Part shown: positions 56,068 to 64,000 of the stretch, one piece after another
Numbering within the stretch: the stretch's first letter is position 1
Layout: the number at the start of each line of letters is the position of its first letter
NCBI GenBank assembly: GCA_018292915.2
Contig: JACVVK020000190.1
Location: 521,001-585,000, forward strand
DNA from: Batillaria attramentaria
Taxonomy: Eukaryota; Mollusca; Gastropoda; Batillariidae
Direction: 5' to 3'
DNA length: 64,000 bases
Translations under genes and position numbers: made by a program
Notes under the pieces: generated by a model
Databases searched by the model: none
Told to the model about the DNA's origin: nothing
Seen by the model: the letters and a program-made list of their open reading frames with translations, nothing else

Positions 56068-56971
56068 GTTGTGACGTTTAAACTGACCTTTTATTTTTAG
56101 TGTTGTAAACTGGACTTCCGTGTGACTAATGTTGATTTAGTATATTGTTGGCCAATTTGAATCACAACTTATTCATTTGTTGACCATTTTGAATATAAAG
56201 TTCATGTACATAATTATCTTCTCATGTGAAGGAGCCGGTTGAAACTTTGCATGACTAGCAGAGAGATATATTTCAAGAACATACAGGAGTTTGGTGGTGC
56301 TGTGTTGGTGCTCGTTTCCAGTTTATAGCACCGGGGACACTACCTCCAAGGTCAGCTTCTGTATCGCGGTCCACTTATTTGGAACAGCCTGCCCTTTCAT
56401 GTTCGCCATGCTGAGTCGGTTGACATAATTATTCCAAACTGCGATAACTCAAAGACAGTCTCTTTCGGCTGCATTACATAGGCTGAATTGAGTGTTTCAC
56501 CGTCATTTTCATGATCATGATGTTGTGTAAGGATGTCCTATGACTGTGTGTAATGCATATGTATAGTGTGTATGTGATGTGTACGTAATGCTGTTCTGCT
56601 ATTGTGAGGCGCCCAGAGCTCCAGCAGGAGGTTGGGCGCCAGACAAATACTCATTATTATCAGTTATTATACACAACTTCCTTCTGTTGGCTCTCGAGCC
56701 TTCTCCTACGCTGGTCCAAAAACTTGGAATTCTCTGCCTCTTTCAGTCGCTCCGCCAGTCATCCTCCCTCAAAACCTTCAAAACAAATCTAAAAACCTAC
56801 CTGTTTTCATCTCAAAGCTCCGTCTAACCTCCCTCCGTCTTTCTCCATCTCCTTATTAAGTACCATACATGCAGTTGCCCTGGCCCTGAACCTTCACGTC
56901 TATCTGTCTCTTTACCTGTACTCTAAGCGCTTCGAACTACCTTCCATGTAGATTAAGCGCTATATAAATAA

Positions 56972-57007
<36 letters not shown>

Positions 57008-59729
57008 GCCATCATCATTATTATTATTATTATTATTACTGCTACTTCCGGTACACCTCTCGTACCATTATTCGATAATTGTTAGAAAGTACAAATATTC
57101 CAGTACGTGTGCAATGTTACAGCTGAAAGCAAAACCGGCGTTCGTAACCAACGACCCAAGCAAGGCTGTCCTGGGTGCTGACGTCATCATTTTGTGCGTA
57201 CCAGCTTTTGCGCATGAGCAGTATTTCGAGGCCATCTCGCCCTTCGTAAAACGAGACGCCGCCATCATCGGGTTGCCAGGGCAACCAGGTTTCGAATTCC
57301 AGTGTTTCGACATTCTCAAGGACAGGGCAAGGACGTGCGCCGTGTTAAACTACGAGTCTCTACCGTGGGCGTGTCGGATTGCTGAATTTGGCAAAAGGGT
57401 GAGGGGTTTTCGTTTTTGTTTTTTAGTCTGCCCCAACTCTTCGCCAGCTCCAATGGTGTTCCTCTTAGTGGAATCTACGGAGGACTCGGAAGCTGGGGCA
57501 ATTAAAAAAAAAAAAAATTCATGATAATGGAATTTAGTTATGCAGCTTTGATTCTATGTGAAGTTGGAATTAGAGGGTGGAACCGGTACGATTTCTCAAA
57601 CCGGTTTTTAACTCTTTGACGACGGAGCGCAATTTCTGACACACGATTTTCTATAGGAAATCGTGTGTCAGAAATTGCGCTCCGTCGTCAAAGAGTTAAC
57701 CGGTTTTTCCAATAGAAAACCGAGGTTTAAAACCGGTTAACCGGCTATGTATACGTCATCTATTGTTTCTAACGTTTCCCCAAGAGATGGAAGGGGGGTC
57801 TTCTAGTACTCCGGCTTCCTGTACCCCTGCGTACGGAGGACTCGGAAGCTGGGGCAATTAAAAAAAAAAAAAATTCATGATAATGGAATTTAGTTATGCA
57901 GCTTTGATTCTATGTGAAGTTGGAATTAGAGGGTGGAACCGGTACGATTTCTCAAACCGGTTTTTAACTCTTTGACGACGGAGCGCAATTTCTGACACAC
58001 GATTTTCTATAGGAAATCGTGTGTCAGAAATTGCGCTCCGTCGTCAAAGAGTTAACCGGTTTTTCCAATAGAAAACCGAGGTTTAAAACCGGTTAACCGG
58101 CTATGTATACGTCATCTATTGTTTCTAACGTTTCCCCAAGAGATGGAAGGGGGGTCTTCTAGTACTCCGGCTTCCTGTACCCCTGCGTTGGAAATATTCA
58201 GCCAACAAGGGTAGGTAGGTGGGTGGGTGTTTGGGAGTTTAACGTCCTTTTCCACCACATATAGATGATATCAAAGACGAGGCAACGATGAAAAAGCCAG
58301 CACAAATATTTGGCCCTAGCCGGGATTTGAACTCACGACCCGAAAGTTGGAAGTCCAACGCTCTACCATTCGGCCACCCCGGTTTCCCTGTTCAGCCAAC
58401 AGCAGCAACAACAACATGATGATGATGATGATAAGAAGGAGGGGGAGGAGGAGGGTGTCTTGTAACGGGCTGAAAAACGACGAGTGATGTCCCTTAGAAA
58501 AACCGCGGTTTTCCGGTTTTTTAAGGCCAAACCGGTTTACCGAACCGTGAGAAAGTCGGACCGATTTTAACCGGAAAACCGGTAAAACCGAACACCCCTA
58601 GTTGGAATGTACGGATTTCCAGTTATTTTCATGTAAAACGCCATTTTTCAACTACAAAAAACTCTTCGAAATTTCTAAATCCGATCTTTGCAGATTTACT
58701 TGATAAACTTCATTCTCCCTTTGCGGCATTTCCGTTTTCATCGTTCTTGTTTATCTTTTCCAAGTTCTTGTGCAATGCAGTCTCCAAACAAAAAGTTGGT
58801 TTGTCAAAGATTTTTTGAGTTCTTGTTTTTCCGATGTTGGTCGCTGCGCCTGCGGCGACCGATGATCCCAAGAGGGACAATTTAGGCGGTTTTCAGTGCT
58901 CCCCCCAACCTTTCCCCACCCTAACAACTGTCTCTGACCTGTGGTAAGGTAGTTGATGACACACAAAAGTCAATCCATGCGTTATACACTTGCCCTCCAC
59001 CCCCACATCTACAGAGCGGGCGAGGGGAGAGAGAGTATGCATAATTAACTACAACATATTGCGTGTCATTCCAGGTGGATATTCTCGGCATCAAGGACGC
59101 CCTCATTGGGTCCAAGGTCGTGGGCAGAAGCCACCTGAACTTTGACCCTGTGACCTTGCTGCAGTCCGTCCTGGGAGCTCGCCCCGTGCTAGAACTTGCC
59201 AACAACTACCTGGAGATCTACCTGATGACCAAAGGCTTTGCTCACCCGCCTCTCATGTACGCCAAGTGGAAGGACTGGGACGGTGAACCACTCAAGGATA
59301 GACCGCTCTTCTACCAGGTTGTTTACTCTGTCCATTTCAGGGCCCGTGTGTAATAAGACATAAGACATACGACATTTATTAAATTTCCAAAAGAGGAACA
59401 TTGCTTTGTGGTCTCTCATAAAAACATAAAACATGCCAAACACTCACTCATACGGCCATGAACACTCATTCCCCTATTTACATGTTCGTACACTCGTACC
59501 TAAAAAATCTATCACAATGTTGCAGTACTATGAATAAATTACAACACTTCACCCCACATCATTTCACATCACAGCAGCAGCAGCACAACAGCAGAGGTGC
59601 ACATAACTCTATCACAGTCAACGCCAGCTGACGCAATACGTTGTAGTTAATAGTCGAGGTTAGGGCTTTTAGCCCCGGGTTAGAGTCTAACCTCGAACTA
59701 AACTAGCTCTAGGGTTAAATTTTCTGCTG

Positions 59730-59761
<32 letters not shown>

Positions 59762-59937
59762 AGAAGAGGGCCCATTCCCGCAAGGTGCCTAAGCCGTCAT
59801 AGGATTTTTTTCTACATTTCTTCGCTTCCTTTTTATTTAATTTTGCTTTTGGGTTTCTTTTGTCCTAGTCTTGGTTAGGCCCGTAGCCGTGGGTTAAATT
59901 AACCTCGACTTTTACATACGGGCCCTGGACGCGTCTT

Positions 59938-60009
<72 letters not shown>

Positions 60010-61167
60010 TGTTGTTTTACAAGTGCTGGTTTACACGTTTTTTTTAATATATTTTTTAAACACCTTTTCGGTAAAACTCGGGCAAGACTAACGGTTCCTT
60101 GACGGTTCTTACTGCAGAAAACACGAGTATAATCAAAGTTCAACACTCCCACTGAGCCAAATTAAAATCCACGCAGACATAATTTTTTTTTATATTTTTT
60201 TTTATTTTATTTTTTTCGTGAGGCCACTCGGTAGGAATTGATTTAAACTGACAGAACACTCTGCATGGACGTAGGACCATTCTCCCGTGCACACGCGCTT
60301 GCGCCACTATCGCTCAGCTAACTTGTTCCACACTGTTGGGGGTGGGGTGGGTGTTTGGGGGTTTAACGTCCTTTTCCACCACATAGGGTGATATCAAAGA
60401 CGGGGCAACGATCAAAAAGCCAGCGCAGCACAAATATATGGCCTCAGCCGGGAGCCACACTGTCAGTTGAGCTGAGTTAAAATGACAGAACACTCTGCAT
60501 CACAGGACGTAGGACCATTCTCCCGTGCACGCGCGCTTGCGCCACTGTCGCTCAGCTAATAACTTGTCCCACAGTGCTGAACTATGTGCGCGTTGCGTTT
60601 GGTGGCGGCATCGGTCTTGTTATGTTGTTTCCATAGTACTGACCTCACGTGTTTGGGGTTTGCGAGCGCATAGAGGCACGGAAAGGGTTTCCAGTACTTT
60701 CTTTATGTCAGCATGCTTGATGTCAGAGAGCTTGCGTTCGTGTGCGCGCGGGATGCATACCGTCATGACACAACGACTACGACTGTGACTACAGCAGGTC
60801 ACTGAATGGAAACAACATATTGGGCTGGTGGCCATCTTGTTTTTTCGTCAGCGAGACGCAGTGTGTTGCTGCTTTCGCTGCATCAGTGTCAAATATCATT
60901 AGCCGAACATACTGCAGTATATCTTGATGTCGACGTTGACATTATTGATCCCTACTCTATTAACTGTCACATGTGAGAATGAGTCAGACTCTGTGTGTGA
61001 ACCATTCGCGCCACCAAAGTTTGTAGGCATTAAACCCAACACTAAGTAATGCTATTGCATAATGGCATCCTCAGTCATTGCTGACGAAAATAACCCATAA
61101 AATGTAATCTAAAGTACATGCATGGAAGCACATTGTTTAGCATTTGTGCGTGCGTACGTGCGCGCGC

Positions 61168-61261
<94 letters not shown>

Positions 61262-63982
61262 TCATATTTTTTGTGGGTTTGTTTTTTGGTTGGGGTCTTT
61301 TGTGTTGTGGTACATGTACAAGTTAAAGGCGTTTCTTAGTAATGTCTTTTATCATAGTGTAGTTTTAGATTATTTTAGGTGATATTTGATGAATAGAAAT
61401 GTTTATCTTAATTTTAGTGTGAATTATTTGATGCTGCGTGTATTATTGTTTTGTGTCCTATAACCACCACACCTGAATTTCCCTCTTGGGATTTTGATTT
61501 GATTTTATTTGATCTAAATCTTATTTTTGTCATACAAAAATTTGTGCCATGTAATGAGCTTAGTGCTTGCCCCGTCATACATAGGCGCCCTATAAATATT
61601 ATTATTATTTATTATTAATATCATTATCATTGTTGCTTTTCAGGGTATTGACGAGTACGCCGCATCCTGTCTGTGCTCCGTCAGTGCGGAGATAGTGGCA
61701 ACAGCACGTGCTATTGGGCGACTGAGGCCCGATCTGGGGATGGACGGGGTGGAGCACTTAGAGAGCTGGTTCATCAGGAACTACCCGGATACCGTACAGG
61801 ACCCCACCTCCCTCTACACGGCCATGAGGACTAACACTGCTTACAATGGTGAGACGGAGTGTGGGTGGGTGTTTGGGAGTTTAACGTCCTTTTCCGCTAC
61901 GTATGGGTGATATCAAAGACGGGGCAACGAGAAAAAGGCCAGCACAAATATTTGGGCCCCAGCCGGGGTTCGAACTCACGACAAGAGCATTGAAAGTCCA
62001 AACGCTCTACCATTCGGTTGTCCCGGCTCCTCTGGTGAGACGGAATGCTGTGGTGAAATTAAAGACAACAACAACAACAATAACAACAACATATACCATA
62101 GTGTCACTAACACCGGTAGAAGACGCTAGAAAATGAAAGTTGTCTTAGTGTTTCCAGCTTTCCGACAGACTCTCTAGAATTTTCTTAAAAACATAACTCT
62201 AAGAGAACGTTAGCGCCTCTAAAGGCGCGTCTTAACTATAGCCGAAGAAGTCCTCGGCGATGACAACCGAACTTCTTCGGCTTCATTCGGCGTGGCCTCC
62301 ACGTACTAACTAGGCGTCAAGCATTCGTGACATGTGACCGAAGGAAAATAGCAATGGCGCCGATTGTGAGCTTACCAGTGAAGTGCGTCTCGTAGCAACT
62401 GTAGCTGTTGAGGGAAATCAAGGGGTTACACGACAACATGGCTTTACGCACTCAAAAGGGCACTATCTGAACTAATCAATGTGACCCAACTGCACCATGA
62501 ATTGCATTAAAAACCGAAATAATCACCAACGAAACCACTGAACCGACAGACAGTTACGAGCCGGTACACCGGCGTAGCAGACGGTCACCAGCACACGGCG
62601 GAAGAAAAACGTTATACCAACAACAATGTCGCGGTTTTGCATCAATTTTAGCAAACAAAATCAAAATTCTACACTACCTCAGTAATCAGAGTGACGCAAG
62701 TGAGCCATGAAAGTTATAGATGCCTGAAATATCAGCGACTAGAACGTTGACTCGGTACTCATGTGACGACGCGGCGACTGAGCCTCCACGCGAGCAGACG
62801 GCGTTAGCATGCGAAGCAAAAACGCTGTAATTACAGATATTTCGCATTCTTACTTCACCTGTAACATTGTAAGTCAAATGTACACTATCCTTACTAATCA
62901 ATTTATTCCAGCAGCACCAAGAAACTTCTTCATTGCCGAAATATTAATGCTTGTAACTTTGAACCGACACCGGCCATGTGCGAGCGCGACCCTCCGCCAT
63001 CTTGAAATCAGATAGCTGGCGAATCTGGACCAGCCAATCAGATAGCGTCTGGCGAAATCATTCGGGGTTGATCGCGAATGTTCGCATAACATGTTGAGCG
63101 AAGCCCAAACAGCCCAAAATCGCTTCGCGAGGCCCCAAAATGTTTCGGGCGAAGCGTTTTTTGTTCGGTCTTCGGGGGTTGATCGCTATAGTTAAGACGC
63201 GCCTTAACATTGCTAGCCGCATAGTTATTTTCCCTGGCGCTTGTCTGTCTCAGTTGGGCAGCTAGAGTAAAATTTGAGTTTACCCAGAAAAAAGGGTACG
63301 GTGATGAAAACGTTAATGCCGTCCTATCAAATTAGTTACTAATGTATGTCTGTCTGGATTTAAATCTTGCTTAGTGGAAGTATTGCACTTTGATTTTACT
63401 CGTGTTTGCTGCAGTAAGCGACGTCAAGGACCCATTAACCTTGCCTCAGTGGTTTTCACATACAGGACCAGAACTGAAAAAGAGTCAAACACGTGGTGGG
63501 GGGATACGCGTGCGCGGTACGGACTGAATGTGTGAAAGTTGTGAATCCCTTTTGGGAAATTCGAGCTGATTCCCGTTGGAGAAGTGTGACGCCGCAGCCG
63601 GTCAGTTAGTGTCCACAGCACCGACCTATTCAAGTTGCAATCTTGCCGATAATGCTGAAATTTGCATAGTTATTTGATTTGTATATTTTCTGCAGGGTTA
63701 TTGCACCCCATGAAAGCAACAGATGACGGTCGGTGGGTACCGGACTTCAACAACCGTTATCTATCGGAGGACGTCCCTTATGGCTTAGCGGTCACCAAGG
63801 GCCTGGCGGAACTGGCCGGAGTTGCCACCCCTGTGACTGACGAGGTCCTGGCCTGGTGCCAGGAAAAACTGGGGAAAGAGTTCATTGTCGGGTCAGAGTT
63901 GAAGGGCAAGGATGTGAGGGACACCCGTGCGCCGCAGGCTTACGGCTACAGAACGCTGGATGACCTGGCGGCCATATTGTGA
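55752..63982 (+). CDS. Opine (octopine-type) dehydrogenase, five exons
   Basis: Cytosolic enzyme that reductively condenses pyruvate with an amino acid using NADH, ending anaerobic glycolysis in mollusc muscle. Exons: 55752-55952, 57123-57398, 59075-59317, 61644-61848, 63696-63982. They sum to 1212 nt, 403 aa from the first of two adjacent Mets, close to the ~400 aa of known family members. Introns are phase 0, 0, 0, 1. Residues 12-18 (GGGNGAH) are the NAD-binding loop. The His in 'GFAHPP' (about 216), the Trp in 'LESWF' and the Arg in 'FNNRYLSED' match positions reported as catalytic or substrate-binding in scallop octopine dehydrogenase. A Ser replaces the usual Thr in the 'ETLPW' motif (here 'YESLPW'). 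The amino-acid partner (arginine, alanine, glycine, taurine) cannot be told from sequence. No frameshift or stop was seen. Confidence 0.92.
55995..56064 (+). repeat. (CA)n in intron 1
   Basis: Pure CA array 43 bp after the exon 1 donor. Confidence 0.95.
56290..56666 (+). mobile_element. LINE 3' fragment in intron 1
   Basis: Conceptual reading has 'YLEQPALS'-like remnants of the LINE C-terminus; ends 'GAGGCGCCCAGAGCTCC' plus ATT triplets. Confidence 0.5.
56680..57006 (+). mobile_element. LINE 3' end in intron 1
   Basis: 'SRAFSYAGPKTWNSLPLSV' and, in another frame, 'FKTNLKTYLFSSQ' are the end of a CR1/Jockey-like polyprotein, frameshifted. The tail is 'AAGCGCTATATAAATAAATT' then (ATT)n. Confidence 0.75.
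57123..57398 (+). CDS. Opine dehydrogenase exon 2
   Basis: I use the acceptor GCAATGTTACAG at 57111-57122: it keeps frame and aligns 'LKAKPAFVTNDPSKA' with the family. The acceptor 20 bp upstream (ATTCCAG, 57103) breaks the frame. Ends AAAAGG before GTGAGG. Confidence 0.88.
57420..57503 (-). mobile_element. SINE-B 3' fragment in intron 2
   Basis: Antisense 'CCCCAACTCTTCGCCAGCTC' to 'GGAAGCTGGGGCAATT'; its last part is copied again at 57833-57860 by a tandem duplication. Confidence 0.75.
57608..57699. mobile_element. 92-bp TTAA palindrome, copy 2
   Basis: Same element as 37315-37406 with one arm mismatch near the centre. The CAC-for-CGC change is mirrored in both arms. Confidence 0.9.
57964..58055. 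mobile_element. 92-bp TTAA palindrome, copy 3
   Basis: Exact duplicate of 57608-57699, produced by the 356-bp tandem duplication rather than by transposition. Confidence 0.9.
58206..58388 (-). mobile_element. SINE-A, full antisense copy in intron 2
   Basis: Complete body and head in reverse; inserted inside the hAT-like element. Confidence 0.9.
59075..59317 (+). CDS. Opine dehydrogenase exon 3
   Basis: Acceptor GTCATTCCAG, donor CAG|GTTGTT. Encodes 'VDILGIKDALIG' through 'KDRPLFYQ', with the catalytic-type His in GFAHPP. Confidence 0.92.
59339..59926. mobile_element. MITE-1 copy split by another insertion
   Basis: Left end at 59339-59355 and the rest at 59648-59926. Begins 22 bp after the exon 3 donor. 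Confidence 0.8.
59356..59647 (-). mobile_element. LINE 3' end nested in MITE-1
   Basis: 292 bp flanked by TAATA on both sides. The left edge carries 'ATAAGACATAAGACATACGA', the antisense of a short-repeat LINE tail. Confidence 0.65.
59938..60005 (+). repeat. (TG)n in intron 3
   Basis: Pure TG array. Confidence 0.95.
60339..60456 (-). mobile_element. SINE-A body fragment in intron 3
   Basis: Antisense body from 'GGGTGTTTGGGGGTTTAACG' to the 'GGCCTCAGCCGGGA' edge; the head is missing. It separates two copies of an 'AATTGATTTAAACTGACAGA'-like/'GACAGAACACTCTGCAT' sequence (60249 and 60485). Confidence 0.8.
60623..60817. mobile_element. 195-bp MITE with TA flanks
   Basis: Ends TGTTGTTTCCAT and its complement, flanked by TA on both sides. 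The arms are the same as in the relic at 4118-4147. Confidence 0.8.
61150..61254 (+). repeat. (CGTG)/(TG)n/(GA)n compound microsatellite
   Basis: CG-rich start, long TG array, then GA array. Confidence 0.95.
61553..61632 (+). mobile_element. LINE-type 3' tail with (ATT)n in intron 3
   Basis: 'TAGGCGCCCTATAAATATT' followed by ATT triplets, ending 11 bp before the exon 4 acceptor, so it lies in the polypyrimidine/branch region. Confidence 0.5.
61644..61848 (+). CDS. Opine dehydrogenase exon 4
   Basis: Acceptor TTGCTTTTCAG; encodes 'GIDEYAASCLCSVSAEIVAT' through 'MRTNTAYN' and the first base of Gly. Donor GTGAGA, phase 1. Confidence 0.9.
61862..62033 (-). mobile_element. SINE-A inserted at the exon 4 splice donor
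   Basis: Full antisense copy, flanked by GGTGAGACGGAGTG (61848-61861) and GGTGAGACGGAATG (62034-62047). Confidence 0.92.
62223..63204. mobile_element. PIF/Harbinger-like non-autonomous element in intron 4
   Basis: 19-bp perfect terminal inverted repeats AGGCGCGTCTTAACTATAG, flanked by TAA on both sides (62220-62222 and 63205-63207), the 3-bp target typical of Harbinger. It is 982 bp with no transposase. Sub-terminal CCGAAGA/TTCGG words recur near both ends. Confidence 0.85.
63696..63982 (+). CDS. Opine dehydrogenase exon 5
   Basis: Acceptor ATATTTTCTGCAG; encodes 'GLLHPMKATDDGRW' through 'YGYRTLDDLAAIL' and the stop TGA, with the Arg in FNNRYLSED. Confidence 0.92.
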
Positions 63983-64000
63983 CGTTACGCCGGAGTACCA

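Larger units (their letters stand above)
57477..58188 (+). repeat. Exact 356-bp tandem duplication in intron 2
   Basis: 57477-57832 and 57833-58188 appear identical base for base. Each unit holds the end of a SINE-B fragment, the start of a hAT-like element and one TTAA palindrome. Confidence 0.92.
57571..58600. mobile_element. hAT-like non-autonomous element
   Basis: Ends TAGAGGGTG and (complement) TAGGGGTG, flanked by the 8-bp direct repeat GTTGGAAT (57563-57570 and 58601-58608), the hAT signature. The interior is packed with AACCGGTT-type palindromes. It contains two TTAA palindromes and a SINE-A, and no transposase. Confidence 0.8.

Noticed and set aside
57104..57122. Upstream acceptor for opine dehydrogenase exon 2
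   Set aside because: It shifts the frame relative to exon 1; the acceptor ending at 57122 keeps frame and family alignment.

Overview
This is eukaryotic DNA, and it looks like a mollusc, most likely a gastropod. It has spliced genes with GT/AG introns, very dense (CA)n/(TG)n microsatellites, tRNA-derived SINEs, MITEs and 5'-truncated LINEs. The two best-recognised gene types also point to molluscs: an opine (octopine-type) dehydrogenase, and a GRL101-like receptor combining C-type lectin, LDL-receptor class A, leucine-rich-repeat and rhodopsin-like 7TM regions. I cannot name the species from the sequence alone.

Layout. Positions 1-1418 hold the 3' part of a LINE that runs left out of the window. 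Positions 1418-22085 hold a tandem duplication of the receptor gene. Copy A (exon 5898-9919) has an intact open frame, but no signal-peptide exon is visible for it inside the window. Copy B has a clear signal-peptide exon (16204-16342) that joins in phase to its large exon (18080-22085), but that exon carries two +1 frameshifts. A small fragment of a third paralogue lies at 49478-49745 on the minus strand. Positions 22.1-32 kb are a repeat nest: SINEs, a deleted Tc1/mariner element with a helix-turn-helix remnant, and a long-inverted-repeat element with a MITE nested in it.

Between 32240 and 38863, minus strand, I assembled a five-exon gene. All its introns are phase 1. It encodes a 161-residue cysteine-rich protein with a signal peptide and a hydrophobic C-terminal tail, and it is not obvious from any single open frame. 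Positions 39-55 kb are largely gene-free: a 58-bp satellite with a retro-inserted sequence in it (43.2-44.6 kb), a 430-bp (GTA)n tract, and paired CA/TG tracts.

Positions 55752-63982 hold a complete five-exon opine dehydrogenase. In molluscs this enzyme re-oxidises NADH in anaerobic glycolysis by condensing pyruvate with an amino acid. Its introns carry a hAT-like element with nested insertions, a Harbinger-like element with TAA target duplications, and a SINE whose target-site duplication copies a splice donor. The three genes share no evident pathway; they are neighbours in a repeat-rich region. The most interesting structures are the perfect 92-bp TTAA-flanked palindrome with matching changes in both arms in its relatives, the cryptic cysteine-rich gene, and the complementary defects of the two receptor copies.
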